From: Gymnorhina tibicen
Taxonomy: Eukaryota > Chordata > Aves > Passeriformes > Artamidae
Assembly (NCBI GenBank): GCA_013399875.1
Contig: VXAZ01003479.1
Coordinates: forward strand, 372,001-436,000
Length of the DNA stretch: 64,000 nt
Direction of reading: 5' to 3'
Part shown: positions 23,800 to 35,500 of the stretch, piece after piece
Numbering within the stretch: position 1 is the stretch's first letter
Layout: each line of letters starts with the position of its first letter
Program-made: the position numbers and the translations under genes
The notes under the pieces: model-generated
Told to the model about the DNA's origin: nothing
The model's input: only the letters and a program-made list of their open reading frames with translations
The model's database searches: none

Positions 23800-24240
23800 C
23801 TGTTTTGCAGGTGGGGAAAAAAAAACCGCACAAGGTCAAGTTAAGCCAAGTTTAAGGGCACCCTCCATATCAAACAAAAAATCTCTGGAGATACTTCTCC
23901 CAAGGCAGGCAATTTATTGTAGCTGTGCTTATCATTAGCAAAGTGGAAGGTGATGAAGAAATGCCCTTCACTTTAGATACACATCTCACCATAAATAGAC
24001 TGCCTAATTAAACCACTTGTTTTTAAAGAGGAACTAGAGAGATTTGGCTTGTTCATAAAAACAAACCAGCCACAATTAAAGTTCTGAGACTCGCTATTGT
24101 CAGGACAACCTGCCAGCTTTTCCCACCGAGCTCAGCCCCTTGTACAGCAGGTGGCCACAGCAGCGGCTGCTTTTGCACTGCTGGTGGTTGCAACCACCAC
24201 TGAGACCTCACCCAGGGCCAGTGGACTTAGCCAGGCAACA
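23800..24240. other. Unique non-coding sequence with an 18-bp palindrome
   Basis: No gene is recognised. An A-rich stretch directly follows the TG microsatellite. From about 24120 to 24240 composition turns GC-richer and contains the palindrome listed separately. Confidence 0.55.
24182..24199. repeat. Perfect 18-bp palindrome
   Basis: TGGTGGTTGCAACCACCA is identical to its reverse complement. Each half carries AACCAC/GTGGTT, the RUNX core, in opposing orientation. The symmetry ends exactly at these coordinates. Confidence 0.85.
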
Positions 24241-24620
24241 TCCCTCTCTTTATTGCTGAACAGTGCAGCTGCATAATCATGGTGATCCATTAAAATAATA
24301 AACTCCACATCATAAAAATGTTAAGCACTCACTATAAGCTGGTGGAAGTACAATAGCTTCTTTCCCTGTTAAATGACATCCTGATAAAGATTTATGTCAC
24401 GTACAACATTTTCAGGAGCACAACACTATTCAAGGTGACTGTCCTGCAGGTTCTTGATCACCATAATCTTATTTTTGAGCAGGCAGTGCTGGTACAGATT
24501 GAGAAACGAGCAATAAGGCCTTATCACATAAATTAGCTCTCTTCAAGGCAGCGCTACTGTTGATAAGATGTCTCATGATAGCGTGTCATGCAGAGGGACA
24601 AGAAAAGCAAGTGACTACGT
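24241..24620. promoter_or_regulatory. Candidate regulatory element with GATA cluster
   Basis: Four WGATAR sites fall within 200 bp: TGATAA at 24382-24387, TTATCA at 24521-24526, TGATAA at 24561-24566 and TGATAG at 24576-24581. An AAATTAGC homeodomain-type core lies just after the second. The block is homopolymer-poor, has no open frame of note and directly follows the RUNX-type palindrome at 24182-24199. GATA plus RUNX motif pairing is known from blood and other developmental enhancers. Activity here is inference only. Confidence 0.3.
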
Positions 24621-25165
24621 GGAACCTGAGTGTAAGAGGGAGCAGGGCCCAGCTCCAAGAGCTGCCCTGGACCTGTGAGCTGCTGGAAAAGGCTCTATCT
24701 GGGGAAACCAGATAGCTCACATGAGCCACTGGGACATGAAAGCACCCATCCAAACTGGCAATTTCATCTTTTCAGCTGAGGGCATCTCCCAGCAGGGAGA
24801 TGAAATAGGCACCATAAGGAAGAACAGAGGGCAAAACCAACGCAATTGGAGATAAAGCCTCTAATCACAACAGGAACACCCGCCCAACAACCCAAGACCA
24901 TACAGCTGTACTGCTTCATCACGCTTGCTTTGCTGATCTTTCACATCTACAGCTCAGTCCAGCTCTGCTGAGTCCATGAAGTCGAAGGTCAGCTTCACAT
25001 TTCCCTTCACTGGCTGCTTTCTGATGGCTGAGGCTCATTAAGCAAATGGGCATGTGGCAGCTGCACTGCTGCTGCACAGCTGGCTGGGCCCTGAAACTGC
25101 AAGGCAGAGGCACCGAGAAACCAACAGGACCTCACAGGCTGTAAACCAAAATATCTTGTACTTGA
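24621..25165. other. Unique sequence with a nested short hairpin
   Basis: No gene is recognised. An inverted repeat at 24695-24715 has 8-bp arms CTATCTGG/CCAGATAG around GGAAA. A further 5-bp outer pairing (GTGAG at 24675-24679 with CTCAC at 24716-24720) would extend it with a bulge. The rest is unremarkable. Confidence 0.5.
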
Positions 25166-25714
25166 GTGCAGACTGTTGTCTTCTCTTGGAAGGGAGAGCT
25201 GAAGTTTCTCAGAAATATGCTGATGATGCACAGAAATAGCCTTGTCATCACACCCACCCTCATGAATCTCCTTTCATGCCAGGGAGCCAGAGATCACGTT
25301 GTGGGCTTTTTGGTAGCCCAGGCCACCGATGGAAACCCAAGAGCTCGGGCCATGATGGGCACACACGCTCAGCCCCACTGCCCACATGGCTGGTGGCCAG
25401 TGGTGCAGCAGCAGGGAAGGTGCTCGTGCTTCCCTGAACTGGAGCCTGTGGCCACTCTCCCTTCTCTCCTCCTGCTAAGCTTTATCTCATCTCTCTCTGC
25501 CCCGAGTTCCTGGCAGTGCCATGCTATGAACAGGATGAGCCATATCTTTTGCAACAGGACTGGCTCACCCTCCTCTCGGGGTCACTGGTCCCTTCACTCA
25601 TCGTATTATCAACATGACACACATTTTTTTCCCCGTTCCTGCTGTTTATTGCTGGGAATTGGTTTGATCAGGACCAGTGAATCATGAACCCAGCAATAAA
25701 AAAAAAAAAAAAAA
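25166..25714 (+). other. Longest open frame, probably chance, ending near a poly-A tract
   Basis: A 173-codon frame (25166-25687) is the longest in the window. I recognise no domain, and the translation is rich in Ser, Cys, His and Met without a hydrophobic signal sequence or repeat pattern. A 61-codon minus-strand frame overlaps it. Its stop is followed 7 bases later by AATAAA fused to a run of 17 A (25698-25714). That mimics the end of a retrocopied mRNA, but a true tail should sit 10-30 bases beyond the signal. No target-site duplication is evident. Most likely non-coding. Confidence 0.2.
25698..25714 (+). repeat. Poly-A tract, 17 bases
   Basis: A perfect run of 17 A, preceded by CAATA so that AATAAA overlaps its start. 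One of the two longest homopolymers in the window. Confidence 0.95.
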
Positions 25715-27930
25715 GTCACGTAGCCAAGAGGCTCAAATCTCACAGCACTTGCAGCTTTCCTGTGTGAAGGGAGACGTGAGTTTTAACCTCCCCCTGGAAT
25801 GAAATTGCTGCTAACAGCCCGTGCTGGAGGGCAGTGGGATCAGCAAAACACACCTGGAAGTCCAAGGTGCAGAGGTCAACAGCACTGCAACCTATCCCAG
25901 CTAACAATGTCATAAGCAAGCTGTTAGAGTTGGAAACAAGAGGAATGGCCATTTTTCACCTACATTTCGAAACTGAATCAATATTTGATCCTTCACCTCT
26001 GCTCAACAGACTAAGTGCAATATTCAGGAAGGATACATTCTTCACAGCACATTTGGAGGAGGAAAAAAACCAAACCACAGACAAAACAAGAAACCAGCAA
26101 GAGCACCAAGCAAAGCAGCAGTAAATGTGGTAACAAACCCACCTCCCTCTTGCACCCCCAGCCTAATAAAATATTTTGGTGAGCTATTTCCCCCATATTA
26201 TTTTGATTTCTGAGTGTTTTTACCCTTCCTGTTTACCTGGGACCAGAGCTGGCTGCTGTACCCCACTGAAAGCCATCCTTGCAACATGCCTGAGCAGCTT
26301 TGCCTTTGGCATGATATAGCTGACATTAGATTTACTGCAGCTGCAGCAGCACTGAGTATAAATCTGCTTCTTGGTGGCTGCAGACTCTGCCCAGATCCCT
26401 TCAGATGGCAGGAAGTCTTACACTGGCCTGACAGTTCATTTCAGCAGCCATTTCTCCAGGGCATGGTATTGATATATCTCCATTGTTAGTCAAATACCAC
26501 ACAGGCCAGGAAAGATCCTCTCCCATAAAATCACAAACGCAAGTCAAAGATCGAAAAGGCTTTTGTGCCCAGAGAAACTGCGCTTTTGGGATGTCTAACA
26601 CGCCCCAAAAGACTTTTAAAAATGTCAAAGGGCTAAGAGTAGAAAGCTCAGAAGAGGAGATTGCATTCTATAACCTGTGCTCTTGGCCACCTCCAAGCAC
26701 AATGCTTTCAAGAAAGCAAAAGCAAACAGCAGAGCAAAGGATTTCATTACTGTTATTAACACTGAAGAGAACTTTGCTTCCCTAATAGTTTGACAGGCGA
26801 ATCCATGGCAAAGTGTGGCCACTGGCCAGCCCCAGTGGGGAGCACTGGGAAGCAGAGCTTTCCCAACCCCTGCAGATACCATCTCACAGCCTGAGGCATC
26901 CGATTCGATTACCCTTATCTGAACCTGCATGCTATTTGTATCCAGAGTTGCTTGGATGCAGAAATCACCTTGATGACTTCCCATAACGCTGGATTCCATG
27001 GAGCTCGAGGCTCTGAAGAGGCATTTCAGACACTTGCTCCAAGCTCCTTAGCAATGTGAAGAAACGTTCGTCAGCCTAAATCTCAACGCACTGACTTGAC
27101 ACGATCCCTTTTCTGTGCAAGCTCTTTTTGAATGAGATAATTTCTGATTCTCAGTCTTCCACCAGGACTATTAACTTTTTCTTGGAGCTGTAGCTGATGG
27201 AGCCACGTTGTTACGTAAAAGTAAGAGCTATCACTGCTGCACAGAGGGTCACTTAACAAATGGACCCTGAAGTCTCAAACACCAGAAAGGAAATGGAAAT
27301 TTCTATTCATTTATTCAAACCCTTGTTTTCACAGAGGATATTCTAAGGGTGGAAAAGTGCTGACCTATGATTTGCCAGACTCCTGAATCAGGCAGCATGT
27401 GAAAAGTCTGGAGAACAGGGAAAAAGCTAAAATCTAGAGCTCCAGCAGCCAACAGGATGAGGTCTGACACCACAAAAATGACCAGAAAGCTGACCTCAAG
27501 TCCAAATTCAAATGGAAATTAATGGGAATTCAGGTTTCCTTAATGACAGGATAGACACCCAGGAAGAGGTACAGCAGTTAACAGCTCAGCCACCACAGCA
27601 AATGAGTTATCTACATCTCATAATACAGAGAAAAACAAACACCTGAAAAGGAAGAGATAGAGGTTGGCAAGAACAGAATCAGACTTCTCAATCATTGCTT
27701 TTACCAGACAGACCCTGCACAAAACACAGAAATTGTAAATCCATTTCCTGGGGGTTGTCTCAGGTTAGACAGCACACCAGCATGGCTGTGGATTAAAACA
27801 AAAACAAAGCCCCTGAGTCTATCCACATCACCTCCCACGTTTTCTCCATTTCCAGGACTCTTACAGGCCAGAAAGCAGAGAACTCTTGCTAGACCCACTA
27901 CTTTTAGCACAGTGTTTTTGTAACCCTCTT
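25715..27930. other. Unique non-coding sequence
   Basis: No gene or known repeat is recognised. A CTGCAG dimer at 26335-26346 is a short palindromic tandem. Frames up to 124 codons on the minus strand (26625-26999) are unlike known proteins. Confidence 0.6.
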
Positions 27931-28230
27931 CTTGAAAACAGTTGATTAAATATTGCTGTCATAAATTCAGCCTAGTAACAGCTGGGACAGATTTACAGGG
28001 GATGTGTTTTTTTTATGACTATCTATTATTCATGGTGTGTTAGCCCTTACAATGTGTTTAGCCAAGGAAAAAAAAAGATAAGATATCCTCTGGTTGATTA
28101 TTGACAGATTCTTGGCAGCTTGTGTCCCTGGGACTGCCTGGTCACAAATAAAATGAATCCAGCCTCTAGAAGCACTGATTCGATAACTTGGCTATGTCAG
28201 ACTGGAAAATGATATGGACTGAAGAGGACA
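27931..28230. promoter_or_regulatory. Candidate regulatory element with PBX-MEIS composite
   Basis: At 28095-28107 the sequence reads TGATTATTGACAG, joining a PBX/HOX-type TGATTAT to the MEIS/PREP site TGACAG (28102-28107). This side-by-side layout matches that of characterised Hox-cofactor enhancers. An AGATAA GATA site lies at 28076-28081, and ATTAAATATT and several TATT/ATAA blocks precede it. No repeat or open frame explains the block. Conservation could not be tested. Confidence 0.3.
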
Positions 28231-29559
28231 GGGGCAATCACTTGTAACAAACACTGTATTTTTCTCTCTTAAATCCCAGGCACAAGTTTGTCAGAGGAGC
28301 TAAGCTGTCAGCCCCAGGAGTGTGCAGTAAGTGCTGCCCCAGAAACAGCCTGACCTGATTCCTTCCTCCTCAGGAAAGCAGTGTCTGCTCTGAAGGTACC
28401 AGTGTCGTGCACAGGAGGATTTCAGGTGACAAGTGGGTATCCCAGGAGCTGTGTCAGGTGTCAGTCAATCACAAATGCCCTTGTAGGACATGGACAAGGA
28501 GCCAATCTCCCCTCAGCCCGGAGAACACCCTTGCTAACACACACTGCTCTGGCTGCCCTGCCAGCTACATGGGCATGTTCACCTGAGCCATGAACAGCAG
28601 AGATCAGTGCCTGGCTGGTGTGATTTACACCATGCCAGACTTCAGGAGACATGAATATCAACTGCAAAGCCACTAGAGAGAATGAAAGTCAAGACTCAGC
28701 TGCAGGCTGTTCAATATTTTGGTGTCCCTAGAAACATCAGAAGACCCCAAGACATGACACTGAATTGTGTGTCTGTTCAGCAGCTGAAACCTGCTTTCTT
28801 CCCAGGTTTTGTCTTGTGAGTTCCCCTAGTTTTGAATAGGAACAGCTTCCAAGGAACAGGGGAAACTGCCAGTAGCATTCCTGACACCAGCTTATCTGGC
28901 CAGTACCACCCTGTAAAAAGAGGTGACAGGGATGAGTTACATCCCCCTTCACACACTTCATTCACACACAGTTGCCATTAAAGCACCACCATCCAGAGGT
29001 GTTTACCTAGCCTCTGTCCTACAGAGTTCAGATGTTGCTCAGGAATGGCACCCCTGTTGCACTTTAAGCATCTACAAGGCCTGATCCTAAAGCCACGGGC
29101 ATGCAGGGACTGTATCTTTCAGAAGCTGAATTTCCCAGAAGAGGAAAGCTTGGGGAGAAGTCTGCAGAAATGTGGTGTGTTGAGCAGAGGCACCAACACG
29201 CAGAGAAGGCTGCCCTCAGCCCCCTTGAATGTGCTGCGAATTCTCTCCCAGGAGAGGTTCACCCCCCACTCTCACAATGAATAAAAACCCTGCTGGGCAC
29301 ATCCCAGCAGCTCAGTGTGGTCCCCTCACTGGAATTTGACTGTCCCCGTTCTTTGCACTCCTGCATCTCCCCTCAGTTTGGTTTGCTGCAGTCCCCTCCA
29401 AGCCAGCCCTGCTCGTGTGGGTGTATAAGCACCAGGACAAGCTTTACAGAAGTAATTTCTTTAAAATGAAGCATTTGTATTCTGCTCTGAGCTGAGGATC
29501 TCTGCCAGCAACACAAGCAAGAGATTTTTTTCGGTCAGCTGGGCAGGCTCCTTCTGCTG
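28231..29559. other. Unique non-coding sequence
   Basis: No gene or known repeat is recognised. An 8-bp-arm hairpin (CTGCTGGG/CCCAGCAG around CACAT) lies at 29290-29310. Frames are all under 80 codons. Confidence 0.6.
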
Positions 29560-29850
29560 GGCATTACAAGAGCTGATTTCAAGCTGGGTTTATTTCAATC
29601 TTGGTCAAGTCACTTCATCCCTCCAGAGCTTTTCTTTTCAGACTCACTTGTCTGTTGTTGACTATTAGATAAAGATGAACCTAGGCCAATTAAATAGCAG
29701 CTCTTTTAATTAGCTTTTTCCTCTCAGCAATCATGGGAAATACTGTTTGCTTGCACAGCAGATATAACAAGATCCAAGGTGACTGTGTTTTATTATTGAT
29801 CTTGCACGGTTCATTGTGCTCACAATTCCCTCACTCAGAAATGGCAAGAC
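29560..29850. promoter_or_regulatory. Candidate regulatory element with homeodomain sites
   Basis: An AT-rich, homopolymer-poor block. TAATTA homeodomain core lies at 29707-29712 and AATTAAA at 29688-29694; the latter pairs with TTTAATT (29705-29711) as a 7-bp inverted repeat around a 10-base spacer. AGATAA lies at 29667-29672. Paired homeodomain cores with one helical turn between centres suit dimeric binding, but this is inference. Confidence 0.28.
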
Positions 29851-30779
29851 AATCAGAGACTAGAGACAGCTTCTCAGCAGAGCCTCCCTTTCGGTTATAA
29901 CCTGAAGTGTTGTTTTAACTCACTCATCATTTGTTTGCTTTGCCTGTTGGCTAGGTACCTCACCCCACCCCTCCGTATGACTTCTTCCTTTGGTTGACTC
30001 CATGCATGACTTGACTTCTAAACTGCAAGAGGTCACCTGACACACAGGTCAGTCAAACATTAACTCCACAAGCACCCTGCTGTCACCAGGACACCAGCTG
30101 CTCACACATCCTGGCTCACGAGTCACCAAGGTAGGTCATCCCACCCAGAAATTCAGGTCCTGCCCTGCCAACTGCTCTCACTGCTCCATCAGCAGGAGCC
30201 ATGTGCCTTTGGGAGAAAGAAAGGAGAAACTGTCAGCTACCTGCTCATCACTCCAGTGAACACGTTCTAACCAGCCACCTGCCACTTGTAGAGAAACCAG
30301 GAATCCCCCCTCCCTAAATATTTAACAACGACCCTGAAAGCCCAGATTGGTTTCTGTTTATATGTCTTTACCAGGCATTAGTGACCAAAGCCCGAACTTA
30401 AACAACAAATACCTTACTACAGTCAGCACTATTGTCATCGTGGGGGCTGTGTGGCCTCCAGAGATACCCGCAGGATGCCCTGACCTCGGAGCAGTGCTGG
30501 AGCTCAGAGGGCAGGGCTCTGCACCTGCCCATGCCTGCCTGGGACAGCCAAACACACAGGCGAAAAGCTGGAGCCAGGACAGCCCCAGAAAGCACAGCCC
30601 GACAGCCAGAGCTGGGCAGAAGAGCTGCGACCATCAGCGAGCTGGTTACATGAAATAAAGCCCAGATTGTGCATGGGAGGGAGAGACTCATCATCTTCAC
30701 TCCTGCTAAGACCTTCTGAAGGTGCTAATTGCTCTCTCTAGGAAACCACGTTCCCCAAACTCCAGTTATTTCAAGACAC
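29851..30779. other. Unique non-coding sequence
   Basis: No gene or repeat is recognised. Around 30430-30660 the sequence is GC-richer and open on both strands (103 codons plus, 100 codons minus), which is a composition effect rather than evidence of a gene. Confidence 0.6.
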
Positions 30780-31160
30780 GTGAGGTTCAGCTCTGTTTTA
30801 TCTCTGGTTGCGATACCAGGTGGGTGAAACTGCAGCAGGGAAAGGATAAAACCAGAGAAGGTCTTGTGTTGTGTGACGGAGGCAGTGACGCATATCAAAC
30901 AGAAAACTTCAAAGGCTCTTATCCAGCTCAGAGCTGGGTGATGATGCGTCTCCTCAGAGAAAGCCGATAGCCTTGAGAGACAAAGGGCCCCCTGAGAGCC
31001 AGGAACGCGCTTCGCCTCCCCGCCTGCCTTCATTAAAGCTTTGGGCCAGTTCCCAAAGAGCCGAGTCTCGGCCGAGGCTGCTGCCAGAGGGGTAGATAAG
31101 AGCACAGAAAAGCTGCATCTGCAAACCCCTTCCTGCCACTCCCCCTCCCCGGGCCTGCCT
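30780..31160. promoter_or_regulatory. CpG-enriched block with CRE/TCF motifs and stacked palindromes
   Basis: More than a dozen CpGs occur here in a window that otherwise lacks them. Two TGACG CRE half-sites lie at 30874-30878 and 30886-30890, and CTTCAAAGG (TCF/LEF type, reverse strand) at 30907-30915. At 31039-31058 CTTTGGG pairs with CCCAAAG around six bases. Immediately after, GCCGAGTCTCGGC begins, followed by the palindrome CTCGGCCGAG. The patch is too small for a classic CpG island and shows no TATA or first-exon structure. It may be an orphan CpG-rich enhancer or an unannotated transcript start. Confidence 0.35.
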
Positions 31161-32343
31161 GTTGCACCAGCACATTAACCTTTTGTGCTTCCCACCCTTG
31201 GTTTTTCCTTCCCATATCTGTTTTCCACCATCACCGCAGCCGCCAGGTACAGAGCCTGCACCAAACACAGCAGCTTCATTTCAGGCTCTGGACACCATGC
31301 CAAAAGCACCACCGTGCCAGTCTCAGCCGTGGTTTCATCCAGGACATGCAAACCCAACAAGCACAGCTTGGAGAGAAGGCACAGGTGGCCCAAGGGCAGC
31401 TTCAGGCAGAGACCTGTGAAATAATCACACAAGAGTCATGCTGCAAATTCAGACAGGAAGGAGGGAGATGTATCAGATTCCACCAGAGCCCTGGGGAGGA
31501 CTTGGACAGGCAGGCTGCTCTTACTCATCCTGTAATTCATCTGAGAATTTTCTTTGCTTCCCATTGCACAATTAACACTGCCACATCTTCAAGTATCTTA
31601 ACCTGTGTCTCAGAAAACCTTCCCTTTTATAATCACCAGGATTTGAAAATAATTTATCCATTTGTCTTTATCAATGTCATGACCAAGGAGGTTTTCAAAT
31701 TGTGATTTGGCCTGGAATGGGGACAGGATATCAAAGAGTCAATACAGTAAGAGATGAGAAAATAAACAACCACCTGTATCTTGCCCAGTTTTTCCATGGG
31801 AAAGCCTACCATTTTGTATTGCTGGATCCTTTGCAGCCCAGGTTAGAAAGGACACACACCAACAAAATCCTGGGTGACAAATTTTGACCTTAAACCTGCA
31901 TCAGCATGGGCAGATTAGAAAGGAGGCAGCTATGACATCTGCCCAGGTCACCCTTCCTAATCACCCTCTCACCAGGGAGCACTTCTCCCTCAGGCACTCA
32001 CGGAGGTGTCACAAAAGGCCCAGCACTGTTGCCAGGCACAACAGAAGCACAACGTTTGGGCTCTGGCAAAGCCTCATGCAGATGTGGTGTATTCCCAACC
32101 CAGACCACAACCCTGACACTCAGTGGCATCCTTCAGGCTCTGTTCTCATCTGTGTCTAGAGATTTTCTTTCCTTTGGAGGCAGCAGCTTGGTGAAAACTC
32201 GAGTGGCCTAAACTAAATCTTGTGACAGAGACTGACAATGTTCTGATGCCTCATGGGGCTGTGTTGCTTGTGAGCTCTGCTTTCCTACCTGAGCCAGAGA
32301 TGCCGACAGATTCAGAGTGGTTCCCCATTCAGTGGATTTAAAT
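31161..32343. other. Unique non-coding sequence
   Basis: No gene or repeat is recognised. Several frames of 79-119 codons overlap one another between 31160 and 31705 on both strands, with no recognisable product. Confidence 0.6.
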
Positions 32344-32582
32344 GGAAAAAGGGCCGGGTTAGATATTAGGAAGAAATTCTTCCTCGTGAGGGTGGTGAGG
32401 GACTGGCACAGGTTGTCCAGAGAAGCTGTGGCTGCCCCATCCCTGGAAGCATCCAAGGCCAGGTTGGATGGAGTTCAGAGCACCCTGGGATAGCGGAAGG
32501 TGTCCCTGCCCATGGCAGGGGCTTGGAACAAGTTGGTCTTTAAGGTCCCTTTCAACCCAAACCATTCTATGATTCTGTGATC
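32344..32582 (+). mobile_element. CR1 LINE 3' end, plus strand
   Basis: This is the terminal segment of a CR1 element with its tail intact. The order is AGATATTAGGAAGAAATTCTT, GAGGGTGGTGAGG, GCACAGGTTGTCCAGAGAAG, GGTGTCCCTGCCCATGGCAG, then GTCCCTTTCAACCCAAACC. It ends in ATTCTATGATTCTGTGAT, two copies of the diagnostic CR1 3' octamer. The element is 5'-truncated to about 240 bp, the commonest fate of CR1 insertions. It has fewer mismatches to the remembered CR1 text than the copies at 4287 and 8550, so it is probably the youngest here. Confidence 0.96.
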
Positions 32583-35500
32583 TCCAAGCACAGCTACAGG
32601 AGGTGGCTTTCTCCTCTTCCTGCCTTCTGGAGACAGTATTTCAAAGAAAGCTGCTCAAAGCAGCCAAACCAGCAATCTCCCCTCATTAAAAGGGGACTGC
32701 AGCTCTACCAGATACAGCTGCCATACCCCTGGCAAGCACTGCCTGCAGCCAGTGCCAGGACTAAGCTCCTGGTAATTAACATTACTAGACAGGTCACACT
32801 TCTGATGCATTTTACAACAGGCAGAGAAGGATAACTGTCCGAAGTCCAGGTGCTTTGGGACTTATAAGGAGTCACCCTAGAAAGCCAGGTTACTGTGGAT
32901 GCTGAGTTTTACATGAAAAGGAGACCAACTATTCTCTGTGGGGTTATCTACAAACCCTTTCCATTAATTGCTTCGTTAGTGTCTTGCAGAGAGAGTTCTG
33001 GGCACACGGGCAGTAAAACCTAAGAAATGCACCCTGCTGGCAGGTGGAATTGCTGGCCAGAATCTGCTCACTTTGCATTTACTTCCAAACTTGAAGCCGT
33101 GCCCTAAAGAAACCACAAAGCAATCATTCTTCAAAGAGAACCTCAACAGGGGGACAGGATTGGTTTGGCTTTCCTTGTTGCTTTCCAAAGCCCCAGAAAA
33201 GTGAGGATATTATTTGTCTATGGAAATCTCATATGCAGAGTTACATCTGCAGAAAATAATAAAGAGAGCATTGACGATAGAAAATCCAAGAAATAACTGC
33301 AAGAGCCGTGTGTTCATGGAAAAAATACTATTTTTCTTGACTGTAAACACATTCAGGGAACATAAAAACACAAAGAATCGGGTTATGTTATGGATATGTG
33401 ATTGCCCAGCTTATTTTACACACATGCGACCCTCAGCCTTTCATGTTACAGCTCAAATTCTGCAGTGGTCTCCAAAAAAACTGAGAAACTTCCAAGCCTG
33501 AAAAAATCCCTGGCTCTTGCTCTTGTAGCCAGTTGAGACCCTTGACAAGATTTTCTGACCAGTTAATACAGCAGCTTAAAATTAACATGGAAGCAACTGA
33601 GTAGTTTTGATGGAACCTGACAAGCTGGCACAAGAATTGATTGGTGAGTGGGTCTTTAAACTTTAAGTCTGAGGATTTCTTTGAGTCCAAAATGAAAGCA
33701 AAAATGCCATGGTTGTAAAATCCCGTAAGATGTTCTGAAATTATTTGAAGGGCTCCTTATAAGCCAAAGACTTTGAGTTTCTCAGAATCTGAATTTCTAT
33801 CCCTTTCTCATGGTAACAGTCAGGTTCTGGGCATGATAATTGAGAAAAAGTGGATTCCAGTTCTTAAAGACAAAACCCACAGCAGAAAAAGGTGGTGCAA
33901 TCAAGGTGTCCGGTTTTCTAATTTTTCTTTTTGAGTATGTGGGGCCCGGACACAAGGCTTGAAAGGCTGAAAAGGAGAACAGTACAGTGAAGAAAATGGG
34001 AATTCCATCTTTCCTTTCAGAAGCAGCCCAGCCCCAGGTTCTTGTGCTAAGTGCTCACGACACTAATTTTTAAAAGTACATTTTACGTATTTTGGAGAAA
34101 AAGCAGAAATGAAAGCAATGTGAACTATTAGGGAAAACCAGCAGGGAGAGGAAAGGATTATAAATTTTTGGTGCAAGCCTTACATCCTATTCAGCAAGGG
34201 AACTATTCAGAGGAACACAAGCTACTTGTATAAGAGACAGTTTCACCCACTCAGCTCAAGGTGATTTTGAAGCACAAAAAATGCACCAGTGGAACACAGC
34301 ATTGCCTGTACTCTGCTCAAAGGAGCAAATGTTCAGCCAGAGGAGTATTCAAACAGGGTGAATGGCTGCCAAGGCACAAGTTACACGGGTACCCAAAACA
34401 AAATACCTGCAAGGTGCATTTTTGAAAGCAGAGCTGTTTCTGAGAGACACGTTAAGATGCAAGAAGTGCTTTGACAACAGCAGTTTACCAGGGCAATCTG
34501 TTAGAAGCATTAGGTGAGTTAAAAGAAGCAGCTTCTGAATTATTGCACTGAATACAGTCAATACATACAGTAGAGAGAATTCAGCTCTGCACCTCTCCTA
34601 GAAATTATGTGTTTTGATTTTTCCATGCCAGGTCCCCTTTACTTACATGCACTCATTCTCCTAGCATAAGGGCATCCATCTGAATGAGGAAAAACATAAA
34701 TCCTTCAGGTTTTCCTGTTTGTTTTTTTTTTGTTGTTGTTGTTTGCCATTGCTTCTAAATATTCTGCTAAAAGCAGTTTTCTTACATTGCAACCTCTTCA
34801 TATTTGGCATTTCTGCCAACACCAACAGGGAAATGATGAAGAAAGGGCTTTGCTATTAGAGAATAGGGAAAGGATTCAGGTCCAGTTACTGGCTATCCTA
34901 GAGGAGCTCTTTTTGAGGCAAATCAGCTTGACAAGGGTTTTCAAAATACTCCACCATTTCAGAAGTAGATCAATGACCAAAAACCAATGTTGTCAGGAAC
35001 CTGAAACCAGTATTTGTTATTTATAGGAACATTACACCTCTCATCTATCAGCCCCCAAACTGCTTGCAGATTGCATCTTACCCACCCTACCTCCTTGGGG
35101 AGATGGCTTTAGGAGCACCCTTGGTATCAAGGGGACGATTTTACCACTATTACATGGTAACTTTTAGCAATTTCCTGAAGCTTATGGCTTCACACTTCAC
35201 AAACATCCCTCAAAGGCAAAACTGAACTCTAACACCTTTGTGCAAGCCCAAAATCCAAAGTGGCACCTACATGATACGAAGATGGCTGAAATGTAAACTC
35301 TTGTTCCTACTGAGGACACTCCAAGAGTTGCAATAAAACTGTCAGGCATCCCCTGAAAAGGAGAAAAAAATGCCCTCCAAACAAGAAGCCAGTACAGCAT
35401 CATATGGAAGTCAGAAATCACCACTCACCACGATGATGTGACTCATCACCTGATGGACAAGGCAAAGACAGCAGAGCTAAAAGAAGAGCAATGAATGCTC

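Noticed and set aside
23781..23815. Splice-acceptor look-alike TCTGTTTTGCAG after the TG repeat
   Set aside because: The bases after AG are GTGGGG and a poly-A run, with no donor or open frame to make an exon.
34730..35026. Leu/Glu/Arg-rich 98-codon frame that could form a helix
   Set aside because: It begins inside a T/TTG simple repeat, has no splice signals and matches no family I know.
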